Below are positions 15,316 through 25,321 of a DNA stretch of 64,000 bases, one piece after another. Numbering within the stretch: the stretch's first letter is position 1; each line of letters opens with the position of its first letter. Where the stretch lies: assembly GCF_043641665.1 (NCBI RefSeq), contig NC_092200.1:2553194-2617193 (forward strand), written 5' to 3'. The notes under the pieces were generated by a model. The model ran no database searches and was not told where the DNA came from. It saw nothing but the letters and a program-made list of their open reading frames with translations. Source of the stretch: Enoplosus armatus (taxonomy: Eukaryota; Chordata; Actinopteri; Centrarchiformes; Enoplosidae). The translations under genes were made by a program, and so were the position numbers.

Positions 15316-17512
15316 CAGGACAGGTACACACACACACACACACACACACTGACACAAATGCTTCCTAACACACAGAGCTCTCAGGGTGACAACAGTTCGT
15401 TGTAGAAATGAGTGATGAACGCTGCAGCTCAGCCTGGATCAACTCCAGCTGTTCAGTCGGCTGCTATCAGCGTGTTTAGATACCACATCCTTCACTGGAT
15501 TCACACCCGACACCCTCTATAAACACACTTCTCAACACTCTTCTGTGTGTGTGTGTGTGTGTGTGTGTACATGCAGGAGGCTCCACTGCACGAGGAACTA
15601 CATCCATCTGAACTTGTTTGTGTCGTTCATGCTGCGAGCGGTGGCCGTGCTGACCAAAGACACGCTGCTGTTCTCAGATGACGAAGACACGGACTGCAGT
15701 ACGCAGCCCTCGTTGGTGACTTCACACACACGTACACACACACACACACACACACTCACACTCACACTCACACACACACACTCACACACGCACACACACA
15801 CAGTCACACATAGTGATATATGATAATATGCTGTCTGATATGATATAATACAGTTTGAACCCTGAAGTGTCACTTGCATATTACACTTTTGGTAAGTATG
15901 TGTATATGTATATATACATGTATATATATGTATATATGCATATATTTGTAAATATTCTAATTATTTGTTTTAGGGCTGTTCCCGACTCTGTCAGTCGAAT
16001 CAGATTTTGCTTCAATACAAATATTCCATATAAACTATCAAGCGAGGCTTTATTAAACTGCCGGATTTTTGAATGGGGTTCGGAGGGACGTTCAGGGTGA
16101 CAGCGACGTTCGGTGATATAGTAAACAAGCAAAGTTAGCCTTCCGAGCTAATACATGCTAACTACGCTAACGACAGATCAGAAATGTACATTTTTTGCCG
16201 ACTCTAAATATCAAACACAAGCCAGAGACTGCTTCGTATTAAGTTGCTGTGAGCCGTAAATTCACCGCTTCTAAGCAGAACCGGCCAAAACCGGCCTGAG
16301 GGGTCTCCGACTGATGATTCCAGTCTTGGACTTTCTGGGGGCAGCCGTGATTTGTTTATACTTCTTCTGTGTGTGTAGCGTGGAGGAATCTACAATAACA
16401 TATTTGTGAACTGTAATTTCCTAAATGTCTAAATTGAATCAAACATTGAATTCATTGTCAAAACATATTTCATTACACTCACATCATCACATTCAGTTTT
16501 ATTGTATGTGTTGTTGTTCCATGTGTGTAATAAAGTATGTTGTTGTTGTTGTTGTTGTTGTAGGTGGGCTGTAAGGCCACCCTGGTGTTCTTCAACTACT
16601 TCATCATGGCCAACTTCTTCTGGCTGCTGGTGGAGGGTCTCTACCTGCACATGCTGCTGCTCGTCATCCACAGCTACTCCACCCGCCTCTCCATCTACAT
16701 GCTCATCGGCTGGGGTAGGCTGCACCACAACAGGAACATTGCAAAACAGCTTTCTTTACAACCTTCCTTAGCTAAAGTTGCTCGTCTCTGAATGTTGGCT
16801 GTAATGCTCAATGCTTGTTGTTGTTTACTAACCAGAACAGGAGGAAGAGCTGAGAGTTAAAACAACCTGAAAAACGATGGTGTAGACATCGTTTTCACAA
16901 GTTTTCACATATAACCTGCTAAGTGTGGACATGCGCTAACAAGCAACACATAGACTGCACCGGTTTTCACTAGAATTATATAAATTTGCTATCAACAAAA
17001 GCTGCATCAGAATGATTTGACAGATGTTATAATCTCATATTTGCTTTAAAAGAAAAGCTCAACATTTTGGGAATTGCTTTCTTTCTGAGAGTTATGTCTG
17101 TATGGTAGATATGAGGTTATAGTCAGCAGCTGGTTAGCTTAGCTTAGCATAAAGACTGGACACAGGGGGAAACAGCTAGCCTGGCTCTGTCCAAAGGTTA
17201 CAAAATCCCCCTAGCAGCGCCTCTAAAGACACGTTATATTTCGTTTGTTTTGATTCGTACAAGAAAGTGAAACAGCGGTTTCCTTCTGTTGCTTTGTGCT
17301 AAGCTAAGCTAACCACATGATCGTGGTATCGTACGAAAACACTCTCGCTGACAGGCTGGTGAAGCTGACCAGTGTATTTCATTTTAAACAGCCTCTCTGT
17401 GTTTGCTCAGTTCTGTTCTGTGACACCTCCTTCCATCATCCATCACCACTTTACCAACACTACCAACACTTCCTCCCTAATGCATCACCATTTAGCTCCA
17501 GCTGTTTAATGT

Positions 17513-17547
<35 letters not shown>

Positions 17548-20500
17548 GTAGACGTCATATTTCCTGCGTGGCACCTCGTGAGGATGTTCTGCGTCTGGCA
17601 GACCGAGAATCTAAACAGACTTTCTCTCCTCCTCTTCTCTCTGTCTCTCAGGAATCCCTTTTGTTTTCATGGTTGCGTGGATCATATGTAGGATAAACAT
17701 GGAGGACACGAGGTGAGTCTGCACGTCCTGCTGCGATCGTTTGCATTGCAATAAAGAAGACGACTGTCAGCCTCCAGTGGCTTCTACCAGCACTGCAGCC
17801 GGGATGACAAAAAAATGTATTTAGATAAAATAACATGACAGATAATTAAATACATAAAGAATCTGGTCGGTTTCTTTATAATATACATTAGCGTTACTCT
17901 GATTTTACACAGTGGTTCTCAAACTTTCGTCCCCCATTTCTCCGTGAACTAATTTAAAGTCTCCCTCAACTCAAAAATGTGTTTTTCTTATTGTTGCTTC
18001 ACTTTAATGTTTGAGCTTCAGTGTGCAGAGTGCTGCACGTGCGGAGTTTGTTTTCACGCCTTCTGCTGAAGGAGGAAAGTTTCTGTGTGTGCTCTCACCT
18101 TAAATCTCAGTTCAACACAAGGAAGTACCGGCGTATTTGTGACATCACGACTAGCTTGGAGCCAATCAGGGTCCAGTATGTAACTTACACAAGTGTGATG
18201 TGGAAACTTGAAGCCCCCAGAGCACAAACACTGAGAATTTACTTTTCAGTGAAGTTAAACCTTTGAAATTAACAATATTTACTTACAAACCCCCCTTTCG
18301 CCTGCCTCCCAGTTTGACAACCAGTGATTTAACCAATAAGACCCATTGGTTTCCAGAAAGACAACATTTTATGCCAACAAGTTTTCATCTGACAACAGGT
18401 GCTCCCCTGATGGTTGTTGAAGGCCCAACAGCAGCTGGTTAGTTTGCTTATAAATGACGGCAGCTCTGGTGTCACTTACTTAAAAACTATAAAAACCTCA
18501 TTTATTTTCTTATTTTCAGGTGTTGGGAGATGAACGAGAACCCCGTCCCCAACAGACTGTTGAACTGGCCCATCATGGCAGCTGTCATTGTGAGTTTCAC
18601 TACAATTCACATGCATCATCATCTTCACCTGCTGTGCCTCACTTTAAATAACTATGTCACTTCATCACTCGTCCTCTTCCCATTTTCCAGCTGCGTACTC
18701 TCAAAAATCACGTCTGGCAACATTTTTATGAACCAAGTATGATATCCCAGTGCTTCTACCATCCAATTATAAACAGTCTAGTAGCTGCTCAGTCATTGGA
18801 ATAACATCTAAAAACAGAGATAAGTTCCAGATAAGGTCCAATCAATCAGCGGTTTATTTCTAAACATGTTGGCCAGCAGATGATCAATCAGAACATGATG
18901 CCATGCTGAACTTTACCGCTCTGTTTGGAGTATTTGCTGCCACAGTACAGCTGCTTGATTCCTTGTGGACGACAATGTTTAATTACTTTGATTTCTGCTT
19001 CCCAAAGACTTGCAACACTGCAGTCCGTTTGATACCTCTGTGCCTGATGAAGAGCCAATCCGGGCTTGAAATGTTGGACTTTTTCCAAATGTAATCAGGT
19101 TTTATAAAGGGAGCAGAGATCACCGTACAATTCTGGGACTTTCTGATTGTGATCTTTCTGGTATTGAAGAACAAACACGTGTCTCCCTGCTTTGTTTGTT
19201 TCTCCACAAGATCAACTTCATCCTGTTCATCAGCATCATCCGCATCCTGGTGCAGAAACTGCGCTGCACTGATGTCGGAGGAAATGAGCAATCCCAATAC
19301 AGGTACACTCCCAGAACACCAGGACATAACTTACCTCTGACCTTTTATTGATTCGGTTTTTCAGGTGACATAATGCGCCATCAGAAACTGCTGTTTATGT
19401 TTCTAAAGTTTCTCAACTCTGTGTCTACGTTCTCCACCAAATGTGACTGTTACTTCTCTGTTACACTTATTTACTGTTATGTCTCATCCAATGCAAGCAT
19501 TCAATGGTGTTAAGTGTCTGTTGTTTTCAGAAAACACTGTTCACCATAGGTTACAATAAACAATGTCCTCTTTCTATTCGCAAATATCAGAATGCGCGAA
19601 GGGGAAAGAGCGGAAAAGGGGATATTTTTACTGTTTATATTTTTTGGGAGGAGAGAAAGAACAAAATGCTAAATGAAAACAAAGATTTTGCCAAAACAGA
19701 AGCATTTTGAAAACATGTTTCATCATGACAGATAAATGTAGGCCTAAATCTAGTATGTATTGTGTGCAACTTTTCTGTGTGTGCTCCCCAGACGTCTGGC
19801 TAAGTCCACCCTCCTGCTGATCCCTCTCTTTGGGATAAACTACATGGTGTTCGTCTACCTGATGGTGCCAACTGACAAAAACATGGAGCACATCAAGATC
19901 TTCTTTGATCTCGGCCTCGGATCCTTCCAGGTAACATGTGACGGGTACATTTATGCACTTTCTTAGATAAACGAATCGTTTGTGCTGCGAAGACATGAAC
20001 TTATGAACTTGTCTTCATCTCCGTAAAACGTGGTCTTAACTCAAATCTGGGATTTCTCTAAGTTTGGGATTTGACTTCAGACCTAATCTGATGCTCAGGT
20101 GCTTTAAAAGTGCAAGTTTCCTTTTTAATCTTTTGCAGGTAAAAATATACAGCTAATAACTTTAACTTAGAAGTACTGTGCTGTCATGTCAGAAGCCTTT
20201 TTGTTAGTAAAGTACGTGTCATTTTTTGCAAACCTATAAGATGATGCTTAATCAGTAACAGTTGAGTATGTGTGTGTCTTAGGGTCTAATTGTGGCTGTC
20301 CTCTATTGTTTCCTCAACAGCGAGGTGAGTCTTCACACACAGGCTTCCAAACATCACTCTGGTAATTCTGTGAATTAGATTCTCGGCTTCACAGAAACTA
20401 AACTCCACTTTGTTTGTGTACAAAAAGGTCCAGGGCGAGCTGAGGAGGACGTGGAGGAGTTTATCTCTCAAGCGTTACGTGGGCCGGGACTACAGGCTGC

Positions 20501-20601
20501 ACGCCATGTCCGTCAGCCGAAACGGCACCGAAAACTCTGCTCAGTTTCCCAGGAACTCCAGAGCCCAGTCCATCCTGCAGACTGAGACCACCATGCTCTG
20601 A
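2492..20601 (+). CDS. vipr2: Vasoactive intestinal peptide receptor 2 (VPAC2), exons 2-13; signal-peptide exon missing
   Basis: Plasma-membrane class B GPCR that binds VIP/PACAP-family peptides and couples mainly to Gs and cAMP. Coding exons: 2492-2591, 4210-4317, 6049-6146, 14291-14388, 15577-15715, 16564-16714, 17652-17712, 18520-18589, 19211-19302, 19792-19930, 20283-20324, 20428-20601. All junctions are GT-AG and the phases join into one open frame of 1272 nt (423 codons plus stop). Seen: an extracellular domain with seven cysteines in the VPAC2 pattern, seven membrane segments, and the motifs EGLYLH (TM3), GWG (TM4), [14 protein letters not shown] (TM6) and [13 protein letters not shown] (TM7). 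The tail motif [14 protein letters not shown] matches the human VPAC2 tail SRAQSFLQTETSVI, and [15 protein letters not shown] is also VPAC2-like, which separates it from VPAC1, PAC1, secretin and GHRH receptors. Human VPAC2 is 438 aa, so about 20-25 residues (exon 1) are missing. No ATG with a signal peptide and a phase-0 donor was found upstream. Confidence 0.95.
2594..2636. repeat. (CA)n microsatellite directly after the vipr2 exon 2 donor
   Basis: About 21 CA units starting two bases into intron 2. Further dinucleotide blocks lie at about 2766-2810 (GT), 2939-2982 (CA) and 3134-3180 (GT). Confidence 0.95.
3290..3530. mobile_element. Dispersed 'ACTTGTACTTTACTTGAG' repeat, decayed copy
   Basis: Carries the internal phrase acttgtactttacttgag and actttatacttctactccac, shared with the copies at 13757 and 56182. 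The terminal repeats are not clear in this copy. It is probably the same hAT-like MITE family. Confidence 0.55.
4210..4317 (+). CDS. vipr2: vipr2 exon 3: ectodomain
   Basis: Phase-1 exon encoding [14 protein letters not shown] and then VMTLPCPSP. It supplies ectodomain cysteines 3-5, the conserved W-N-x-x-x-C-W core of class B receptors, and an N-glycosylation sequon (NVS). The acceptor is preceded by a (TG)n run instead of pyrimidines, and a (CA)n run begins about 10 nt after the donor. Confidence 0.92.
6049..6146 (+). CDS. vipr2: vipr2 exon 4: end of the ectodomain
   Basis: Encodes [17 protein letters not shown] and then [13 protein letters not shown]. It holds the last two ectodomain cysteines, the class B motif C-T-x-x-G-W-S, and two sequons (NCT, NNT). 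The acceptor tgtctcag follows a long (TG)n tract; the donor is gtgagt in phase 0. Confidence 0.93.
7110..7265 (+). pseudogene. Tc1/mariner transposase C-terminal remnant
   Basis: Degenerate frame with [20 protein letters not shown], corresponding to the S-P-D-L-N-P-I-E-H-L-W-D region of Tc1 transposases, followed by [16 protein letters not shown]. No upstream catalytic domain or terminal repeat is recognisable, so it is a fossil fragment inside vipr2 intron 4. Confidence 0.7.
11262..11345. mobile_element. Common fish repeat tail
   Basis: Contains gtctagacctgctctctatg and ttggcggcatataaatac followed by aattgaat, a string I recognise as a very common teleost dispersed repeat. A similar tail (gctatatgaataaaatgg) occurs at about 5931-5960. 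Confidence 0.5.
12160..12245. mobile_element. Fragment of the same hAT-like MITE
   Basis: Contains gagtggtggaagaagtacc followed by tctaagtaaaagtagaaatg, matching one end and the subterminal part of the family. The other end is lost. Confidence 0.5.
13095..13151. repeat. (CA)n microsatellite
   Basis: About 28 uninterrupted CA units in vipr2 intron 4. A (GT)n block lies 100 bp upstream (about 12968-13001), so the two tracts are mutually complementary. Confidence 0.95.
13716..13729 (-). promoter_or_regulatory. CTCF-like motif in vipr2 intron 4
   Basis: The complement reads CCACTAGGGGGCGC, a full match to the CTCF core CCASYAGRKGGCRS. Motif only; such strings also occur inside fish repeats. Confidence 0.3.
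13757..13931. mobile_element. hAT-like MITE (CAGTGGT... termini) in vipr2 intron 4
   Basis: Begins cagtggttaagtac and ends cttcgtccaccactg, so the ends are inverted repeats. Flanking octamers ccgcaaac and ccagaaac agree at 6 of 8 positions, fitting an old 8-bp target duplication of hAT type. The body is the AGTACTTTT-rich sequence common in fish genomes. Confidence 0.65.
14291..14388 (+). CDS. vipr2: vipr2 exon 5: TM1
   Basis: Acceptor gtgtgtccag. It encodes [19 protein letters not shown], continuing through a hydrophobic stretch to IICLFR. This is the first membrane helix and corresponds to human VPAC2 VKAIYTLGYSVSL...ILCLFR. The donor is gtaaac, phase 2. Confidence 0.93.
15577..15715 (+). 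CDS. vipr2: vipr2 exon 6: TM2 and first extracellular loop
   Basis: Encodes [17 protein letters not shown], the near-invariant class B start of TM2, then the first extracellular loop ending DCSTQPSL. The acceptor (tacatgcag) is preceded by (TG)n, and the donor gtgact is followed by long (CA)n runs. Confidence 0.94.
15724..15803. repeat. (CA)n microsatellite with TCACA interruptions, after vipr2 exon 6
   Basis: CA-rich tract beginning about 8 nt after the exon 6 donor, interrupted by several ct/cg units. Confidence 0.9.
16564..16714 (+). CDS. vipr2: vipr2 exon 7: TM3, second intracellular loop, start of TM4
   Basis: Encodes [19 protein letters not shown], then [15 protein letters not shown] and YMLIGWG. 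The first cysteine is the TM3 partner of the conserved extracellular-loop disulfide (the other is CWEMN in exon 9). The acceptor tract is a (TTG)n repeat ending in tag; the donor is gtaggc. Confidence 0.96.
17050..17316. mobile_element. Dispersed repeat rich in TTAGCTTAGC, in vipr2 intron 7
   Basis: Contains gcttagcttagcataaagac and ggggaaacagctagcctggc and ends gctaagctaagctaacc. The TTAGCTTAGC and GCTAAGCTAA parts are inverted relative to one another. This is a high-copy fish element; I cannot name the family. Confidence 0.55.
17652..17712 (+). CDS. vipr2: vipr2 exon 8: TM4
   Basis: 61-nt exon encoding [20 protein letters not shown] plus a split arginine codon. It matches human VPAC2 from the TM4 GWG motif through LEDTG. 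The acceptor ctctgtctctcag has a good pyrimidine tract; the donor is gtgagt. Confidence 0.93.
17713..18519 (+). other. vipr2: vipr2 intron 8
   Basis: No exon or gene is visible. A fragment resembling the fish repeat cagtggttctcaaac lies at about 17912-17930, and a degraded partner (cagtttgacaaccagtga) at about 18311-18328. Confidence 0.4.
18520..18589 (+). CDS. vipr2: vipr2 exon 9: second extracellular loop and start of TM5
   Basis: Encodes [19 protein letters not shown] and then AAVI. The CW pair carries the conserved loop cysteine. The Trp-Trp pair present in human VPAC2 (HSVPWWVIRIP) is replaced by Asn-Arg here. Acceptor tattttcag; donor gtgagt. Confidence 0.92.
19211..19302 (+). CDS. vipr2: vipr2 exon 10: TM5 and third intracellular loop
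   Basis: Encodes [18 protein letters not shown] and then [13 protein letters not shown]. The GGN(E/D)QSQY loop is diagnostic of VPAC2 within class B (human SPDVGGNDQSQYK). Acceptor tctccacaag; donor gtacac, phase 2. Confidence 0.96.
19792..19930 (+). CDS. vipr2: vipr2 exon 11: TM6 and third extracellular loop
   Basis: Encodes [18 protein letters not shown], then an extracellular loop that is longer than the human one, then [10 protein letters not shown] at the start of TM7. The exon is 139 nt; the added residues lie in the loop. Donor gtaaca, phase 0. Confidence 0.96.
20283..20324 (+). CDS. vipr2: vipr2 exon 12: TM7
   Basis: 42-nt exon encoding [14 protein letters not shown], the class B TM7 signature, in phase 0 at both ends. 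Acceptor gtgtcttag, donor gtgagt. Confidence 0.96.
20428..20601 (+). CDS. vipr2: vipr2 exon 13: cytoplasmic tail and stop
   Basis: Encodes [19 protein letters not shown], then [16 protein letters not shown] and [14 protein letters not shown], then TGA. It is helix 8 plus a Ser/Thr-rich tail. The last residues, T-M-L, keep the class I PDZ-binding form (S/T-x-hydrophobic) found as T-S-V-I in human VPAC2. Confidence 0.97.
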   Translation, partial: VQGELRRTWRSLSLKRYVGRDYRLHAMSVSRNGTENSAQFPRNSRAQSILQTETTML

Positions 20602-20816
20602 CCAGGGACAGAGACCAGGGACAGAGACCAGGGACAGAGACCAGGGACAGAGACGGCCTGTTTTTGTAAAGACTTTCAGAACTGATGCTCATATTTATCA
20701 ATTCATGACACACATGAAATCATGCAGAACATATTGAATATTAATTCTTCACTTCATAAAAAATGAACAAGTTGCAAATCATTCAAAAACACTGCATCAG
20801 TTTTGGTGAAAATAAA
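20602..20816 (+). other. vipr2: vipr2 3' UTR with a short tandem repeat and poly(A) signal
   Basis: Directly after the stop codon, about 20600-20652 holds four copies of the 13-bp unit gaccagggacaga. An AATAAA hexamer lies at 20811-20816 and is the nearest good polyadenylation signal. A longer transcript cannot be excluded because further aataaa-like strings follow near 21630. Confidence 0.6.
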
Positions 20817-23260
20817 CAACACACTTCTCAGTTGTTAGATATTTCATCTGCAGCGCTGCTGTTTGGTTACACTGAAGACAACTATTCACTTTAATAGTAC
20901 GCTTTGGTTTCGTGCCAGCAGATGTTTTATACAGGTACATATCATTTTTTCTTTGTTTTTGGGTCAATTTCTTGTTTGTGTTTTTTCTTGCAGTTGTAAA
21001 ACAAACAGCCAGCAGAGGTGCTGATACAGCGGATCGTGAGCTGTTTTCCCAGTAAACACACCAAAGTGAAGCAAAGGTTTTTGTCTAACAAATGTATGAC
21101 TTTATAATCTCAGAGAATATTTTGTTCTCATAAATTTACGACTTTAGAATGTTTTGATTTTGACAATCATAAAATTGCATTTTTTATATTATTATATTGG
21201 GTCCAAGGAAGCAGACAAGGCATATTTCATATGTCTACCAGTTATGACCACTTTTTTTTAAAACCTTGTCACAGTATATTTGAATTTGTATATTTACAGG
21301 TAAAATTGTCCAATAGTTAACAAAAAAAAAGCTTTGTGTAGCAGAAATACATCTTTCTGCTTTCCTCCGCTGGTCAATCATCTCACGACCCCTCAGATTT
21401 ATCTTGCACTCCCTTGTTGGGGTCCCGACCCCCCATGTTGGGAACTACTGTCCCAGACGGGGGATAAAGAGCAGTTTCATCTGGGAGGTCAGAAAACATA
21501 CAGGTTACTGTAGCTCATGTAAACCATGACTGTCCATTTATTTTGTTGATTCATTGTTCATGTAGGTTTTTGTGCCAAAATGAGGGTTTAATCACCAAAA
21601 CTCTTTCAAACTTATTGCCTTTAAGTGAAATAAATAAATGAGTAAAAATGGACAGAAAAAAAAATCATACTTTTAATTAGGGAGCATCTTCCATCATATC
21701 AGCTTCCTGAAATGGACGATATGTGAAATTCAGTTACAGGAAGAATAACAGCGAACAGATACATCAGTCTCAGTGAAGTATTCTGGAGGGTTTCAGTTCT
21801 ACTTACAAACAGCAAAAAACATATTTGCCTTTTACAGAGAATGATTGTTTTGTATTTTATGTCTTTGTATTTTTACACAGTTGAGTGTATTAATGTAATC
21901 ATGAGGTCGAGGGAGATGTGGAAGCTCTTGAACACAAGTGTAAACCTGTGATTCTGTATGTTTTATGTATAAAAGCTTTAATCATGGACACTGAGTCATG
22001 TTGGTTCTTTGTAATTAATGAATTAATTGCTATATATCTTACTGGAGTTAGATATATGTATTGTTTTCTAATTCTACCACAAACTAAAAAGAAAACAACT
22101 GCTTTAAATTCTGCATGTGCACACACTTTTCTGTCCTTATCTAGTGTTTATGTTTCCTTTGGCCACGAGTAAACCCATCTCTGCTGTGTGTGTTTATCTG
22201 CACTTGACAGCTCACACTGAACCATGCTGTCAGAGGTCAGAGGTCAATGAGGAAGCGTGCATGTTGCTCCACTGGTAAATAGAAGAAAACAAACTCAAGA
22301 GTGAAACTAATTCATTACTGGGAGACTTTATTTTTCCACAGGGAGGGGGATATTTGCTTTGGATTGTGAGGCATTTCAACAGATTGGAGTTCTGTAAGCC
22401 TTTCTGAGAGGTATGCATTATCTCATCGGTAAAGGTCAAACTAAAAATGGCAAGGTCATTTGTTTCAGAAGCACAGACCAATGACAGCCCAGGGAGGGGC
22501 TGTAGCAAGAGTTCATCCTGAGAGATGGAGAAAACTGTCAATCATCTGTTGTAAACTGAAATTATTTTTGTCGTAGGCCGATTCATCCATCATGTTGCCT
22601 GAGATAAGTGAAGAGTTTTAGGCTGGATCTGTCAGGCTGAGCTTCCTCCTCTTTCACTCATCAGAAAACTGGGTTCTTTGGTTCTGGATTTTAAGGTTAT
22701 ACATTATAAGTTATCTCTTATCTTATCATAGCAACATTGCCTTTATGAAATATTTGCATATAAACATACTTCTTCTGCTGTAAAAGGTCTTTTAAATTCA
22801 TGTAGCCTGTGCTCACAGCTTAGTATTCTGCACAGTCTGTCAGTAAGGTTTGGGATCCGTGTTAAATCTTACTGAAAATGGCTGAATGGTTGGCTACTGT
22901 AAATGTTCCGTTTAGTTAGTAGAACAATGGTACTGCCCAAGGTACAATAATGTAAGGTATATCGTGAGTTTAGAATATTTACGACACCTGTTTAAAAATG
23001 TCCTTATCTTCCTTTTTTAAAGCAACTTTTAAATAAAGTAAAAAATAAAGTCTGTTTGCTGATAATACTTACATTCTTTCACCTAGTTAAGTATGATTTT
23101 CAATGCAGAACATTTACTTTTACCACTTGATTTTAGCTTGATTTAACTGTTTCTATTGTTAAATACTTCTTATTGTTTAACAGAGAAATCACCAAAATTT
23201 GGGGTTAGATCTTTGTGGAAATGAAGAAGAGAAGGAAGTTATCATCTTCAATGAGATGAT
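20817..23260. other. Intergenic, no supported gene
   Basis: AT-rich sequence downstream of vipr2. It includes a repeat-like fragment near 21380-21460 (ggggtcccgacccccc, gttgggaactactg). The 103-codon antisense frame at 22230-22541 has no recognised domain, no splice context and no promoter, so it is not called. Confidence 0.4.
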
Positions 23261-23266
23261 TTTAAT

Positions 23267-23430
23267 CCAATAGGTTAATATCCTGTGGTCCCGCCCTTCC
23301 TGGTTCTAGAAGGTACCTGATTGGACAAGCCCCAACCAACTGCCGTCCTGTTTAACCAATCAGTACAACGCCTTCGGACTACTTGATGAAGTTCAACGTT
23401 ACTTCGCTGGAACTTCGTACGACGACTGTG
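23267..23430 (+). promoter_or_regulatory. Promoter-like segment: three CCAAT boxes and a GC box
   Basis: Within about 100 bp are ccaat at 23267-23271, an inverted one (attgg) at 23320-23324, a third at 23356-23360, and cccgccc at 23290-23296. A strong splice donor (gactgtg then gtaagaag) follows at 23430/23431. Together they look like a plus-strand promoter with a first exon. No coding sequence is recognised. Confidence 0.35.
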
Positions 23431-24885
23431 GTAAGAAGTGACCTAAATTAGGATTTAACTAATTTATATGAATGTCCCGCCTATAATGTAATGGTGGTCA
23501 TAAAACATTAGCAACATTAACATTAACCTATGTCAACATTATCTTGAGTTAACGTAAAAAAAATAGTATATACAGTGTCAAAAATGTTAGCTAGTGCCAC
23601 ATACTAATGCGGCTAAAAACATGTTAGCTTGCTTACTAAAAGCTAACGGTAGCCACTAGCTAACTGCTAGCTAAAATATTTTATTGCCATTTTCAAATGG
23701 AGCTTGTGAGGTTGTGTTTTGGACATGGGAAGTTGAACTGTGTTAAAGGTTTCCTCGAGATTGTTTTTAAATTCTTCTTCATTGAATGAATTAATCTTGA
23801 TTTACTAGCAACAAGCACAAGAGCACACATCCCCTTTACCTGAAACAATAAACAGACAGCAGTCCTCCTGTGTCCTCCTCTTCTCCTTCACCTCCATCTT
23901 TTCAGTTAGCCTCCTTCTATCAATCTGTTCTCTTTCACTGTTCCTCCTCATCTCACCCCCAGATTGCTTACTGAGTGTCGTTACGTTACGTTAAACAAAC
24001 AAGGATTAGATTCACACAAACAATCTAAGTTTACCTAACTTGCAGGTATTTCTGAGTGTGTATGAAGCTTTGAAATACTACATAACAGTTGAATTCATAG
24101 TTATTGAGACTGATGGTGCAGACATGGGGAAAGCAGTAACTAAACTACTATTTGACGTAATTATTTCTGGTCTTAATTAAGTCTAATTTTTTCTTTGGTA
24201 AAGAAATGAATTAGGCGCCCACATTTTTTTAAATTTGGGAAGTTTTTGTCAATAGTGACAAATGGAAGCTGCATATTTAGACATATGTGTTAGGAGCACA
24301 CTGAACATACAAATGTAAAATTTCCCACTGTGAAAGTGGGTCCTAAACAAGCAATTTTGTTTTGGTTATAGTTCGTTTTCACACAGCAGTACAGTCAATG
24401 TTAACTATTGCGACTCCGAGACAGAGGACATTTTCTGACTTCTTAGATGTTTTTGATGTCAGATCTTTTGTGCTATTTCTTCCTAGTGTGAGATTGTCTT
24501 GATTTTTACACCTCTTACCACCACAGAAAACATACTGGATTTACTGGTTTGACACCAGTCATCCCTGTGAAAGTTTACTGAGTAAAGAGACAAAGAATTT
24601 ACCTAAACACAGAGAGACAGAGACAAAGGCAAAGATACTCATGCAGATGAAAATGTTCTTGTTCAAGGTTAGACGACAAAGAGAGCCAGTTTGTAATTTA
24701 GATAGTCTTACACCTCACCTGCTCTCTGCACTCTAATTCCATTTTAATTTCTTTCTCTCTGCAGGATCAAATCTTCCACACAGCAGGACTCACTGACTAC
24801 CACCACACATGTGTGGGAATGTACTTACAGTTTGACTGTCGGAGATTTGAGATAATTTGAGATAATAATTTTCCTTGTCTCTCAG

Positions 24886-24964
24886 GTCGTTGACCCCACA
24901 ATAACATGCACAGTTGGTCTCCTGCTCATCCTGTCAAAGGTCACGCTTGGCTCCGGCTGATATG
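24886..24964 (+). ncRNA. Candidate exon of an unknown plus-strand transcript
   Basis: 79 nt bounded by a strong acceptor (ccttgtctctcag) and donor (tatg then gtaagt). An ATG at 24906 opens a small frame starting MHSWSPAHPVKGH, which stays open in phase into another candidate exon at 25670-25700 (acceptor ctttatttgcag, donor gtaaga). It matches no family I know. It may be a long non-coding RNA or chance. Confidence 0.25.
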
Positions 24965-25084
24965 GTAAGTCAGATTTATTCCGTGTTTCTTCATGGTAAT
25001 GTTTCCATCTGCATGTTTTTATGTGCAATTTGAAATTATCAAGGATTTTCGAGCAATTTCTGTTTATTTAGCCTTCCCTCATTG

Positions 25085-25260
25085 ATATAAATGGGGTGGA
25101 CAAAATTATAGAAACACCTGTCAGTATAATGCACTACAAACTACAGCCTCCAAAATGTTCATACAGTTGAATCAACAAAACCTGAACATTATAACCTTCC
25201 TGAATGTAGGATGTATTGCAGGTGGATCTAATAAACTGGCAACTGAGTGTAGAAACATAG
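25085..25260. mobile_element. Transposon end fragment ('ggacaaaattatagaaacacc')
   Basis: Contains acaaaattatagaaacacc, actacagcctccaaaatg and ctaataaactggcaactgag in the order I associate with a widespread fish DNA transposon, probably Tc1-like. No transposase frame is present. The family assignment is from memory. Confidence 0.5.
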
Positions 25261-25307
25261 GAAACATTCCAGTTTTGTTTTCCACAGTTGTTTCACACCT
25301 GAAATTC

Positions 25308-25321
25308 CCACTAGATGGCAC
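25308..25321 (+). promoter_or_regulatory. CTCF-like motif between vipr2 and the chemokine cluster
   Basis: ccactagatggcac is a full match to CCASYAGRKGGCRS, about 0.7 kb beyond the 3' end of the first chemokine gene. Confidence 0.3.

Noticed and set aside
22230..22541. 103-codon minus-strand frame
   Set aside because: No domain, signal peptide, promoter or splice context, and no family resemblance.
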